Shown: positions 40,051 to 52,901, numbered from the stretch's first letter. The stretch: 64,000 nucleotides of DNA from Xestospongia bergquistia (GCA_963965975.1 OZ014412.1:6512501-6576500), one strand, 5' to 3'. A program made the numbers and translations. The notes: generated from the letters alone by a model not told the origin.

Positions 40051-40742
40051 TCAGACTATGGTAATGTCTTCATAGTCTGGACATAAACTTTTATTTTGCA
40101 CTACTGCATATGATGGATTAGTCTCTAGCTCAACTTGTTCTCTTCTTGTCTCTGGCCTACTATGCACTGTTAAAATGATGATAGTTACTAAATTTAACTG
40201 TAATATATCACACACACACACACAAATGTATATGTATATAAACTATATTATGCATTAAGGATTGTAAAATCTACAGTACTCGCAAAGAGAAAACAATTTT
40301 GTGGATCTTGAGCTACAAGCAGTAGTGATTATATCTAATTTTAAATGCTAATCTCTTTCTTTTCAATAAATAATCTGCAGTAATAATATTAATTAGAATT
40401 ATAGGTTTGTTTTAAAGCTGATCAGCCTGTTTAAAAGCCTTCGATTTACTTTTAATGGGCCAAAGCTTGCAACAAAAGCCTTGACATATACATACCTTGT
40501 GAATATGCAAGATTATAAGTGATAGCTTCCTCATTAACTAAATAGGAAAATATATATTGTTATACAAATGTATATATACTCTCACATACAAACACACCTT
40601 CATGTCACCAACTTCTTTTCTTCTTTAAATAGACAGTTCTAGTTGCCACTATTATTATAATAACAAGTACCAGTACACTAAATATACTAACTGCACTAGT
40701 AATATCTATAAACACATCTAGATTTCAAAACACTAATAATAG

Positions 40743-40785
<43 letters not shown>

Positions 40786-42697
40786 ATATTGCTCACTTGA
40801 TATATTATTAGAAGTCATTATGGTACTCATTACATCAGTAGTTTTGCTGCTAGTGATGCCAACAGCGTTAATACGACTAGAAATATCACAACATCTCAAA
40901 TCCTTGCCACGTGTAGTGCCTGATTTTGTCATAAAATGTATACTATAATCAGTATAAATACTACTTACTACTAGTAGTTTCACTATGTTCAGGAGATGGT
41001 AGTGGTATAATATTATTAAAGACTTGAGAGTACAAAACAGATGGATTAATCATAATGATACCATCTACTATATCATGAGCTGTCACTGTATAGTTACCAC
41101 TAATTGGTAGAGTTAAATACTGGTATACAGTACTCTCCTCTATACTGGATTTAGTGATATTAATACATTTCACAGTTCCTTTAGAAGACTCTCTAAATAT
41201 CACATGACATCCATCAGCAGTAGATCTCTCAGCAAACCTACACACCACAACAACTGATCCATTTTCAGAGTGGTATTGTAGAGTGAGCCCTTGAACATGA
41301 TAAGTTGCTATGTAATGGCAAGTTGAAAAGGTTAAGTTTGAGACAAAACAAAACTTACTGAAATATGACTGATTCCTTACAGTAGACTTGTTAAAATGAT
41401 TATATACACTAGCAATGAAGGCATAATTCATTTGTGGACCAATATTTGATACAGTATAATTAACAGTTACTGACTGACAATCTTTTGAGGAACATTGAAT
41501 ATCTCTCCAAGTATGTTTTTGTTCTGTTCCATTCATATATTTTGTAATACCCAGTAATGTACTGTTACAAAGTCTAGGATATCCTACAACCTGTATATAA
41601 AATAATACATTAAAAATGTTGTGATAGTTTGCTCACAGTAATTTGAAAGCATACATTTACAAAAGTGCTGTCTTTATCAAAGAAATTCTTGTTGTCAGGT
41701 AATATATTGACATAGTTTTCTATATAAAACAATATATAGATTTTGATAGATAATTAATAGCTTAATTATACCTCCAGTATATCCATATTGAACCATTGTC
41801 TTTCTTGAACTATATCCTCCACTATAAGCTGTAACAGTAGCAATGTAAATATCACAGACTGTGAGGTTATATAAGTCATAAGATGTATCCTTGGTCATAT
41901 TATTATATAGTAACTGGCCGAATTTATTTTCTATATATATGTGATATAATATCAGAGAGTTCTCAGAAGAAAATAATGGAGGAGACCAGGTCAACCAGGA
42001 AGAATTAAAAGTGAATTGGAGATCTTTTACTGGTGTAATACCTTTCACAAGTATAAAGTAATTATTATTGAACCTTGTAATGTTAGAATATATAACTACA
42101 ATTCTCGTAAGTATAATAATTGTTATCTTTAAATCATTACGTATATCTATCAGATAATCTTAAGACTACTAAAGTTTGTGATTTAAAATTTATTGTTATT
42201 TCATTAATGAAACTCAAACTTTAGCACAAAAATCTAACCTTCGACTTCCAAAGTTGTTCCTTTTGATACAAAATCAAAGTTGTTACTGGCTACTGGACAC
42301 CCAACACTTATCCCGTCATTAATAGGTAGTGCTGTTATTGTTAGTACTGATGACAGTGTACCAAGTGATACATTGTTAGTAGTAGTAACTGATATCTCTC
42401 TGTGTTGATTGCTAGGATTGCCAAGTGAACTATCCTCAACTGTCCGTAACAACACATCTCCAATACCCACACAGGTAAAGTTAGCCAGTGTGTAAAGTGG
42501 AGCAGATACTGGTGAGGAAGCTACTGTGATTTTAACTATTATATGATATAAAGTATAAACTTAAGCAGTACTTTATTTTAACCTTGCAATTGTGTCTATA
42601 GATACATTAACTTACTAGTTCCATTCACAATCCGAGATGTCATGAAGATTACTATCAGAATATTACTTAAGAACCCCTCAATGATGATCTCAGCCAT
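40051..42697 (-). CDS. Gene B: Ig/FN3 single-pass receptor with ITIM-bearing tail
   Basis: Ten exons join in frame to 550 residues: 42616–42697, 42239–42535, 41772–42041, 41661–41719, 41359–41590, 40969–41307, 40797–40919, 40613–40705, 40496–40537 and 40051–40166. All introns are phase 1 except one phase-0 intron after the short fourth exon. The layout is a leader with a hydrophobic core (LSNILIVIFM), Ig-like domain (NFTCVGIG; GISVGCPV), FN3-like domain (YHIYIENKFGQLLYN...CDIYIATV), two more beta-sandwich units (VTVNYTVSNIGPQMNY; SGNYTVTAHDIVDG), stalk, TM helix (FSVLVLVIIIIVATRTVYL) and KKKR. The tail spans two exons and holds tyrosines in ITYNLAYSQV, NPSYAVV and PDYEDITIV. LAYSQV fits the ITIM consensus (I/V/L/S)xYxx(I/L/V), and the motif crosses the last intron. 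By analogy the tail could recruit SH2 phosphatases once phosphorylated. Ligand unknown. Confidence 0.87.
40749..40783. repeat. AT microsatellite in gene B intron
   Basis: A pure (AT)n run between the stalk exon and the TM exon of gene B. Confidence 0.95.
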
Positions 42698-43064
42698 TTT
42701 TGCTGAATTATGCTTTAGTTTAGTGTCGAAATTTACATCTATATGTATTATTAACCCAAGAGAACCGCTCAACATTTTGTGCTAGCTAAAAGACTAATAA
42801 TCAACTGATGCACTACACCATAGATTGTATGGACTATGTAGCCTATATAATCTATGAATAAAACTATATGGTGCGTGGCCACACCTTCAATGAAATAAAG
42901 AAATATATGACAAAATAGAGAATATGGAACCTCTATATAAAAATGATTTGTTCAGCAGTGATATACTTGTGCCAATGCTAATGCATCATGCTATTTGTAT
43001 ACTCTGCATACTCCTTATTCTATCTCTTTGTTGATGCTGACAACAGTCCTTTCACTCCACACTA

Positions 43065-43860
43065 CTTTAAGGTAAAAATATCTGAAATTTTTTTCCAGCT
43101 TTTTTTGATGGAATCATGTAAAGATACTTGTTGTAATAATTGATCATGCTTTAAAATTTTTGTTAAACCCTAGTACTTTGCAGAAATGTAGTTTGATTCC
43201 TTAATATCTGCAATGCTTTGGAGACGTCAAATAATAATATTAAAGAACCTAGAGAGCTGAAACTTTTGAAAATTAAAGATGAAGTCAATTACTACAATTA
43301 TACGGATGGATTTATTTCTACAATAATATTTGACATTTTTACAAAGCTATAAAATTCCCTACTTTAATCACTATTATTATTATTACATGTTATACAAATC
43401 GTACAAAGAAATGCATCCGTAAAAGTACTAAAAATTGATCATTTTCGTTCTTGAACTTGTCGGCAGGTTGTTACATTATCCATAGAATCAAAAATCACAA
43501 CAACAGTATCTAACAGTGCAAAAGTCGCCATCTTGATAATGAATAATCGATTTTCATTAATTAAAGGCAATGAATACACTTAGTGTCAGGTTATTGATAA
43601 GTGACTTTCGCGGGGTTAAAATAGTTAAATATATTATTACCATTTTTATTATTGTTGTTATTATTGTTATTAAAGCACGGTCTGCTTTGAGATGAAGGCA
43701 CATAAAACTACGAACAATAATAACAATAATAATAATAGCAATAATAATTAATACATTTTATTTAACTATTTTAACACCGCGAAAGTCACTTATCAATAAC
43801 CTGACACAAGATTCCATCAAAAAAAGCTGGAAAAAAATTTCAGATATTTTTACCTTAAAG
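43065..43860. repeat. Nested inverted repeats (fold-back element)
   Basis: A perfect 51-bp pair lies at 43065–43115 and 43810–43860. A second pair of about 48 bp, nearly perfect, lies at 43583–43630 and 43760–43807 (GTGTCAGGTTATTGATAAG facing its complement). On the right the two arms are adjacent (2 bp apart); on the left they are 467 bp apart. No coding sequence. Rest of 42698–45072: nothing else recognised. Confidence 0.9.
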
Positions 43861-45072
43861 ACTGTTCTCACTAAGGAAGATATTGGTTTTCAAGGTTTTC
43901 AAGAAATCAACACTGAATCAACTGCATCCCCAATGCTTACAGAAACCAATAATGGCAAAGGTTTGGTAGTATCCTATAGTGTGAAGTCACACTAAACTAC
44001 AATAATTATTAATATGAAATGCTTGAAAAAATTAATTATAAAAATTAAAAAAAACTGACTACAATTACAGAGTTAGTTATTATTTCAGCTTCGAGTGGGT
44101 TCATAATGAGCCTGGAAATTAAAGCAAGTTAATACTTAGTTTAGAAACTTCAAACCGACCAATCAGATTGAACCTATTTACATTAGCTATAATCTAATTA
44201 ATACATTAATTCTATAATTTAAATTTAAGTAGACTTATTTCTATCTACTAGATTTATTTCAATTTTATGTACATAGGTGAGCAAGAACAATGAATAGATA
44301 TACTTGTACTAAAAGGCCATGCAGCCACACCCAGTAGTAATAAAGAACATCTTAATTAATTCATTACTGTCTCCAAAGATCAGTAGTGAATATTATTATG
44401 CTCATTGGACAATTAATACAGAATGACATATTATCATATTATAGCAAAAGTTATGAATACAATATTTTGTAAACAAAAAGTATAAGGAAAGGTATAACTG
44501 CTGTCACTTCTAATTAGCTGATATTTACACCAAACAGAAAGCAAAACACATGTAATTCTAAAAACTTTAAGTATAATGTATAAAACAATTATTAACAATT
44601 ATTATTATTTTTCTGAATGTTTTCATCAGTATTGATCGTTAGATTGACCTACATAATTGTAATAGGATTCAAAATCACACATAGTGATAATACTTTGTTT
44701 AAGTGCACTTTATCTGTCTTAACCTGTACAGTTAGGTTATGATTATAATAAAGAGTAGTTAATAACTAACAACATGTTCAATGGACATTTAGTACAGAGT
44801 TTTATATAATTCTTTTTGTGCAGAGAATGCATTATTTAAATAATACAATGAGTGATAAGCTAAATATTGTAAATCTGGAAATAAATATAAAATAAAATAC
44901 CCATTTAAGCAAAATTAAAGAAAGGAGGCTAAGGAAGATGATCTAGTTTCAGCAATATTGTATAATGCATAATATTATAATCATAGCGCTGTACAATGAA
45001 GCAGTATGGTATCAAGTACATGTACAAGTCAATAAATTTATAAATCTTGATTGATTTGCATAATAATAATAA

Positions 45073-47540
45073 CTAACTGTTTCTTATTGATATGCATATT
45101 ATGTGGTTTTCAACAGTAAGAGTGTAATTATCATAGTTACTTACCACATGCTTCTCAACACAAACTTGTTTTTGTTCACTGATAGTATATATGGAGGATA
45201 ACGGTAAGATATATTTAATTGGCTCTTTCTTGTCTATTTGATAGTATAATATAATTATTGATAATTTATAATAATTATATTACAATTATTAATATAGTTG
45301 CTAGTATACCTTCTATTTTGTAGTAAACACAAAGAACAATAAATACTATAATTACTATTATTAACACCAGGATAAGTCCACCTACTATAATAAACATTAT
45401 CATCATCAAATTTAGACTGGAACCTATAAAATTTAATTCAAAACATGAGTTATGACTTTAAAATTTGTTAACTTGCATACCATTGGATATTTTACTATAA
45501 GTAGTAGGTTCTATAGATGTCATTATACCTGTAGTACTACAAATACGAGAGAATGTTTTCCTATTTGATGTAGTAGCTAGTGATACAAAAGTCAAATCAT
45601 AAAAGTTTGCTTGTATACTTACTTTTCATGGCAGAACATATTGGTAATGTGTACTCTAGTACTTGAGAGTACACAATAGATGGGTTAGTTATATTTATGG
45701 TACCATCTACTATATCATATGCTGTCACAGTATAGTTACCACTAACTGATAGAGTTATATAGTGGTATACTGCAATATTCTCACTACTAAATTTAGTGAC
45801 ATTAATAAATTCCACTATTCCTTGAAAAGACTCTCTAAATATCACATGACATCCATCAGCAGTAGATCCCTTAGCAAACCTACACTCTACAGCAACTGAC
45901 CCATTATCGGAGAAATACTGTAGCTTCAGACTTTGGACATGGTAAGTTGCTATGCACGGTGACAAGAGGTATCAATTTAATAAATTAACAAGAAAACACT
46001 CACTAAATAGTGATTCATTCTTCGCTTTAGAATTATTCAATAGGTCCAGTATATCAGCAACAAAGATATAGCTTAGTTGAGGACTAATATTTGATACTGT
46101 ATAGTTTACAGTCACTGATGCATTATCTTTTGAAAATCTGTCAATATTTTTTCGAATATGCTCCCTTTCTGTTCGATTCTGTTGTTGTTTCTCTATTGTG
46201 ACGCCCACTAATGTACTGCCACAAAGATTAGGAAAACCTATAATCTGTACACCCATAATATATGTATATAATATATACCCAATTTTTGCTTACAACAACT
46301 TGGAATTCAACATCAAAAAAATCGTTGCCTTCATTAAAGATAACCCTGTGATCTGGCATAATATTAATAAAATCCTCTATAAAAATAATATAGATAAGTT
46401 TAGACACATGTAAATATTTAACAACATACCCTCATCTTTAATTGTAACATTGCTGGAACTGTATTTTCCACTACGGGTTATAATAGTAGCAGTGTAAATA
46501 TCACAGACTGTGAGATTCTGTAACTTATATGATGTATCTTCAGTGGTATCATTATATATTAACTCGCCATGTCGGTTTTCTATATAAATATCATAATGTA
46601 ATAGTGGAAAATCTTTAAATAAATGGAACCAGGACAATGAAATTGAAGAGGTGTTGAGAATAAAATAGAACTGGATGTTTTCTACAGGTATAATTCCTGT
46701 TATTTAATAACTTTGTTATGACTTTTATATGGCATAACTAACCTTTAACTTCCAAAGTAGTTCCTTTAGATATAACTTCATAGTTGTTATTGGCCACAGT
46801 GCATCCAACAGTGATCCCGTCATTAATTGGTAGTGCTCTTATAATTAGAACTGATGACCATACACCAACTGATAAAGGCATAGTAGTTATTGATATCTTT
46901 CTTTGTTGATTAACGGAACCAGAAAGAGAATGATCCTCTACAGTCCACAACAGTATATCCCCTATACCTTCACAGGTAAAGTTTACCACTGTGTAAAGTT
47001 TAGCAGATACTGGAGCTGGAGCTATTGTTATTGAAGCTGTAAAGTACAACAATATTCAGACTGTGCCAAGTATAAAGGGCTTATAGTGCTAATTGTCTTG
47101 GTTTGTGTAAAATTAATGTCTTGCTGTTCCAACAATGGCGAGCTTAAATCATAGTAATACATTGCATTTATAATCACTGATTCATTCATGAAACAATTCT
47201 GCAACTATAGAGCAATTGACATAAAAGTCAAATTATCTCTATCTAGTGTTGTGTTTTAGCTAACATTGAATGCATTTTTCTTGCATGTTATCCATGCTGC
47301 TACTAGACTAATCTTTAAGTCTATGACATTCTTCTGCTACTGATCTATCTTTGAATTCCAGACCACTCATACTGTAGTATTAATGGTGCTCTGTATTGAG
47401 TGCTAGTCTGCAGCCACCATGCTTTTTAATTTATGAATATATATATATATATATTGAAGTGTACACTTACGAGCAGTGAATGCCTTCTGGATAGCAAGTG
47501 TAGTAATCACTAATATAAAAATATTCAGTTTATTCTTCAT
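45073..47540 (-). CDS. Gene C: Ig/FN3 single-pass receptor with a second tyrosine-rich tail
   Basis: Nine exons join in frame to 550 residues: 47471–47540, 46743–47036, 46430–46696, 46294–46376, 46004–46244, 45623–45949, 45481–45576, 45310–45423 and 45073–45233. Introns are phase 1 except one phase-0 intron after the fourth exon. Signal peptide MKNKLNIFILVITTLAIQ, then Ig-like domain (NFTCEGIG; GITVGCTVA), FN3-like domain (YDIYIENRHGELIYND...CDIYTATI), two further beta-sandwich units almost identical to those of gene A, stalk, TM helix (GGLILVLIIVIIVFIVLCVYY). The tail is one exon, in phase, with tyrosines in IKYILP, SSIYTIS and NYDNYTLTVE, ending NS and TAG. None is a strict ITIM. The NYD(D/N)Y block is shared with the out-of-phase tail exons beside genes A and D. 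The gene looks intact. Confidence 0.87.
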
Positions 47541-48320
47541 CTTAATATTCGGTTATTAAGACAAAAGACGCATTAGTAACCATAGAAACCGTTAGAGGCG
47601 TGGCTCAATGATCTGACACTGATGTTTTTACTGTTTTTAAATACACGGAGCGTTCGAAGCTGACTTTCGACACCAGCCCCAATCCGTCATATAGTTATTG
47701 CAAAAAATATACTGAAAAAGAAATCTCTTTGCACAATTTACAAGCATATATCCTGTACACTCGAGATAATGATAATACGGACATTCTTATATAGATTTGA
47801 AAGATGACCATATCTTGTATTATAGCTTGAACGTTTTCTCTGCTTTTGAACATTATATAATATGTAAAAAATTAACCGTCAAAATTTGGAGAAATTTCTA
47901 TATACGGTTCTGAATATACATCTCTTTGAAAACATGAACTCATGGACGAATAAACGGACATTTAAGAGAAGTGCTTTTTTAACGTAGGTGATAAGTGTTT
48001 GTTATTTATTAACTCAAATTTGACAATCACAAATACTGTTTATTAATTATACAAACTTACTGTGCATGAAGAAATAATTTTACTACAAAAAAGTCTAGTA
48101 GTTAATTATTATATGTCACACATAAAACAAACAAAATTTAGTGTCTTGATCCCAACACATATCATGTGGTACCACTGGAAACATTTTTCACATTCCACCC
48201 AATTAGTCGCTTTAGTGTGAAAACATAAATTATTATAGAACATGCTGATAGTTTTTCTGTAATGAAATACATGAGTTGTATTATTATATTGTGAATATTT
48301 TCATATTGTTGTCAGGTTTT
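47541..48320. other. Intergenic upstream of gene C
   Basis: AT-rich. No gene or element recognised apart from short A/T runs. It may hold the promoter of gene C. Confidence 0.5.
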
Positions 48321-48396
48321 TCTTTGACTGTTCTAGTGTAGTTTCTAAAATGGCAAGCCACTATTAAAGGGTTAATTATAATATAATATCACATAC

Positions 48397-48486
48397 CATT
48401 ATCACTGAGTCCATTCTTGTCATATTCACTGAGTCCTATCTCTTCTTCACCTCTCTTGCTAGTATTTCTCGTACATCTCTTCCTCC
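48397..48486 (-). other. Repeated exon-like module, copy 1 (damaged acceptor)
   Basis: The reading RNTSKRGEEEIGLSEY then DKNGLSDN, followed by a GT donor (GGTATGTG), matches the module at 53058–53144. The acceptor equivalent to CTACAG is changed to TTACAT. The copia element begins 8 bp away. Confidence 0.6.
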
Positions 48487-48493
48487 ATGTAAC

Positions 48494-48726
48494 TGTTGGA
48501 GAATAGTGATTTAATAAGTATATATGAATGTGTTAACCACTTATGTAAACATAGTTATGTAATACTTCCTGTAAATGATGCTATATAAAATGAATGATTT
48601 TTGTATTGTTTTATATATGTGTCTATTGACCAATCTCTCTCTTGTTGACTTGCTATTTCTGATTATATTTATTGTTGTTATATTATACTCTCTCATAATC
48701 AATTCGTTGCTTAAACTCTGCTAACA
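48494..48726 (+). repeat. 5' LTR of copia element
   Basis: TGTTGGAGAATAG to CTCTGCTAACA. Preceded by target duplication GTAAC. Confidence 0.95.
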
Positions 48727-48744
48727 GGTTATTGAGCCCAGATC
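48727..48744 (+). promoter_or_regulatory. Primer binding site, initiator-Met tRNA anticodon type
   Basis: GGTTATTGAGCCCAGA directly after the LTR is complementary, but for one extra T, to the anticodon arm of initiator tRNA-Met. Drosophila copia uses the same half-tRNA priming site; that part is established knowledge. Confidence 0.75.
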
Positions 48745-48753
48745 AACGCTGTT

Positions 48754-51700
48754 ATGGCTGAAGCAACAATTGGACAAACAAAATGTTCTATTGACAGACT
48801 AGATGCAAACAATTGGTTTGTTTGGTAATTCCAAATGAAACATCTCCTGCTGGCTAATGGTCTGTGGGGCCTAGTAGACGAAACAGAGGTACTCAGGCAT
48901 GGAGCGACAGCTCAAGAAGAAGCTGAATACAACAAAAGGGCGCAGAAAGCGTTCTCAACAATTGTACTCGCAATCAGCCCGTCTCAACTTTACCTTATTA
49001 CTTCATATGATAGACCGAAGCCAGCATGGGATGCTTTGTATAACCATTTTGAGAGGAGATACACTGGCTAACAAACTCCTACTGAAGAAACAATATTTTG
49101 GTTTAGAGATGAAAGAAGGTACCTCCGTCGAAGCTCACATGAAAAGGATGAAGGAATTGACTGATACGCTCTCTGCCCTCGGAGCACCTATTGCAGAGGA
49201 AGACCAGGTTGTAACGCTCCTTGGTAGTTTGCCTGCAAGTTTTCAAACGTTAGTTAAAGCTCTAGAGGCTCGAGACACAGTCACTTTGAGCCATGCTCAG
49301 CAATCATTGATCCACGAAGAAAAGAAGCTGAACGGGGAATATGGTAGGGAAAGGCCAGGTGACTCTGGTACAGCACTCTACCATCGTGAGAGAGGTAGTA
49401 ACAGGCAACGTCGCCAATGGAAACCAAAGTGCTTTACCTGTGGACAAACAGGACATCTTCGATGGGACTGTCCCAAGAAACCACAAGAGCACAATCCTAA
49501 ACCGACTGGTAGACACAATGCAAAACCTGCTAAAGAGATGTCACAGGAGTCAGAGGGACTATTTACAGCCTTGGCTGATTCGTCAGTGACTGAAGAGTGG
49601 ATAATAGACTCTGGTGCCACTAGTCACATGACTTATTTGAAGGAACTGTTGTATCAGTATTGCAAGTTTGAAGTTCCAGAGAAAGTGAGCCTTGGTGATG
49701 GACGTCACGTAGAAGCTCTTGGTACAGGAGATATTCAAGTTAATATGACATTTAAGGTTAGCAAACAGAAAAATTGTGTCATGAGACGTGTGTTGTATGT
49801 CCCTAAACTTACATGTAATTTGTTGTCAGTGAGAGCAGCAATATCGAAGGGCAATACTGTTAGATTCACAGACCTAAGTTGTTTTATTAAGAATGGAAAA
49901 GGGAAGTTAATTGGCATGGGAGTCGTTGGTTGACAATAAGTTATACAAGCTAAACTGTAAACCCGTGGTGCAGGTACAACAGTGTGCCTCATCAGCATTT
50001 GAAAAGGGCAACTCAGCCGATTTATGGCATAGAAGACTTGGTCATTTAGGGAAACAGCAAATGAGAGAAGTAGCTTCTAAAGAGCTCGTAAGAGGAATGA
50101 CCATTTCAAAGAATGATGAGCTATCATTTTGTGAATCATGCATTGAAGGCAAACTGCACAGAAAACCGTTTGAGCGAGTTGGAGGAATTCGCTCCACCAG
50201 AAAGTTACAATGCATTCACAGTGACGTGTGTGGACCAATGCCCACTGAGTCCTTAGGACAAAAGAAATATTTCGTGTCGTTCATCGATGACTATTCAAGA
50301 TGTTGTCAAGTCTATTTTATGAGACAAAAATCCGAAGTTTTACATAAGTTTAAAGAGTTTGAAGCTCTTGTTACGAATGAAAGTGGATTGAGTATTGGTA
50401 CACTTCGTACAGACAATGGAGGGGAGTATGTTTCTAAAGATTTTGAAGAATTTCTTAAGTCTAAAGGTATCAGACATGAGCTCACCGTCCCATATTCCCC
50501 TGCACAGAATGGAGTAGCAGAAAGACTAATTCGCACTTTAATGGAGTCAGCAAGAACCATGATTAGATTTGCAAGGTTACCTGATAGCTATTGGGGTGAA
50601 GCTGTGGCTACAGCAGCTTACATTAGAAACAGAGTTCCCACCAGTGCATTTAAAGAAAGGGTATCACCTTATGAAAATGGTACCAAAGGAGACCAGATCT
50701 AAGTCATCTGAGGGTGTTTGGGTGTGTGGCTTATGCCCACATTCCAGACTGTCAAAGAAACAAATTAGACAAAAAGGCTGAGAAGTTCAGATTTGTTGGT
50801 TATAGCCTCAACTCCAAAGGTTATAGGTTGATGAATGAGAAAACCACCAAAGTTGTGATAAGCAGAGATGTGGTCTTTAATAAAAATGATTTTTGGGTAA
50901 ACAAAACTGAAGCGGGGACAATCATTCCAACTGTGGTGAATGTTCAAGTAGACTCTTATGAGAATGACACTCAACCTAATAGGCCAGTGGGAGAGATACG
51001 TCAGTTGATTAGGTAGAGACATCCTCCAGTTAGGTTTGGAACGGATGAATATGTTGAAGCTGCAATAGTGAATGAAGTGGTAATACCTGAAAGCATAGAA
51101 GAAGCGTTTACCACTAAAAATTGGAGTACACCAGCTAATGTCGAGTATGAATCCCTAATGGAGAATGATACTTGGGAATTGGTTGATCTACCAGAAGGTC
51201 GAAAGCCAATAGAATGTAAATGGATTTTTAAAGTTAAGAGAGGAAGTGATGGTGACATAAAGAGATATAAAGCTCGTTTGGTGGCAAAGGGATTTACTCA
51301 AAAGTATGGAATTGATTATGAAGAAACCTTTGCACCAGTGGTACGTTATTCCTCGATTCGAACCCTGTTGGCATATGCTATACAGAATGATATGCTATTA
51401 CATCAGATGGATGTTGTGACGGCATTTCTCAATGGAGCACTCGAAGAAGATATATACATGCAACAACCGGCAGGATATGTCCAACCAAGAAAAGAAAAGA
51501 TGGTTTGCAAGTTAAAGAAATCGTTGTATGGACTAAAACAATCTCCCAGGTGTTGGAACAAGGAATTCAAAGAACATATGAAATCAGCTAACTTTAAGCA
51601 GAGTTCTGCAGATCCGTGCATCTTTACTAAGACGGAAGAATCTGGAGAGATTATAATAGTTGCTGCATATGTAGATGATCTGATAATTGCTGCCAAGACG

Positions 51701-52672
51701 AATGAGAAGATGAACGAAGTAAAGAGAAATCTAACATCAAGATTCAAAATGAAAGACTTAGGAAAATTGCATCACTATCTTGGGATAACAGTTGAGTATG
51801 GTGAGAGCAGGAGGTGCTTGTGGTTACATCAGAAGTCATATATCTCAGCAATGTTAGAAAAGTTTGGATTGTCACAAGCTAAAGAGGTATCAACACCTGC
51901 TAATCTTAATGAGAAGCTCAAAAAGGATGATGGAACCAGCAAATTGGTGGATCCTACACTGTACCAGTCTATGGTTGGAAGTCTCTTGTATGCAGCTATA
52001 GCCACTCGTCCCGACATTTCACAAGCAGTGGGAGCAGCGTCAAAGTATTGCTCAAATCCAAGTGAAGCTCACCTAACAGCAGTAAAGAGGATCTTAAGAT
52101 ACTTAAAGAAGACCATTAACTTAGGACTGAAATATGAGAAATTAGAAAGTAGTACTCTAGTAGGATACTCAGACGCAGATTGGACGGGTGAACTTGATGA
52201 TCGTCACTCTACAAGTGGTAATCTATTTTTACTTGCTGGAGGACCAGTAAGCTGGCTCAGTAAGAAGCAATCTACAGTTGCCTTATCAACTGCAGAAGCA
52301 GAATACATGTCATTAAGTGGTGCCACACAAGAAGCTGTTTGGTTAAGACGACTACTTAGTGATTTCAAATTTTGTCAAGAAGAACCAACAGTTATAAAAG
52401 AAGATAATCAAGGGACAATTGCAATAGCAAGAAACCCAGTCTCCCATTCTCGTACCAAACACATCAACATCAAATATCATTATGTACGCAAAACAGTTCT
52501 GGATGGACATGTTACATTAGAATATTGTTCGACTGAGCAAATGATTGCAGACTTGCTCACAAAGCCACTTCCTCGTGATCGATTTGAAACATTACGAAAT
52601 TTAATGGCACTAGAATCGTTACCAACCACTATTCAAACTGATAAATCAAGTGGGAGTGTTGGAGAAAAGTGA
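48754..52672 (+). pseudogene. copia gag-pol polyprotein, disrupted
   Basis: Domains in order: Gag with the start MAEATIGQ; CCHC knuckle CFTCGQTGHLRWDC (about 49430–49475); protease IIDSGATSH (about 49600–49628); integrase with HHCC (HRRLGHLG...CESC) and DDE residues in HSDVCGP, TDNGGEY and AQNGVAERL; RT with YVDDLIIAA (about 51669–51695); RNase H with YSDADWTG (about 52170). The frame ends inside the 3' LTR at 52672. Lesions: stop TAA at 48826–48828, frameshift near 49060, frameshift near 49920, loss of one A near 50675, stop TAG at 51014–51016. It cannot make its own polyprotein now. Confidence 0.95.
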
Positions 52673-52901
52673 TTTAATAAGTATGAATGTGTTAACCACT
52701 TATGTAAACATAGTTATGTAATACTTCCTGTAAATGATGCTATATAAAATGAATGATTTTTGTATTGTTTTATATATGTGTCTATTGATCAATCTCTCTC
52801 TTGTTGACTTGCTATTTCTGATTATATTTATTGTTGTTATATTATACTCTCTCATAATCAATTTGTTGCTTAATCAATTCGTTGCTTAAACTCTGCTAAC
52901 A
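52657..52901 (+). repeat. 3' LTR of copia element
   Basis: Preceded by a purine-rich run AAGTGGGAG (polypurine tract) and followed by target duplication GTAAC at 52902–52906. Confidence 0.95.

Larger units (their letters stand above)
48494..52901 (+). mobile_element. Ty1/copia LTR retrotransposon, complete borders
   Basis: LTRs of 233 and 245 bp (48494–48726, 52657–52901) begin TGTTGG and end TAACA. A 5-bp duplication GTAAC flanks the element (48489–48493 and 52902–52906). LTRs differ by a 4-bp gap, a 12- to 16-bp internal duplication (AATCAATT...GTTGCTT repeated) and few substitutions, so the insertion is fairly young. A primer site follows the 5' LTR and a purine run precedes the 3' LTR. 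Gene order gag–protease–integrase–RT–RNase H marks it as copia type. Confidence 0.97.

Noticed and set aside
49304..52017. Several minus-strand and shifted frames within the copia element
   Set aside because: Shadows of the gag-pol frame.
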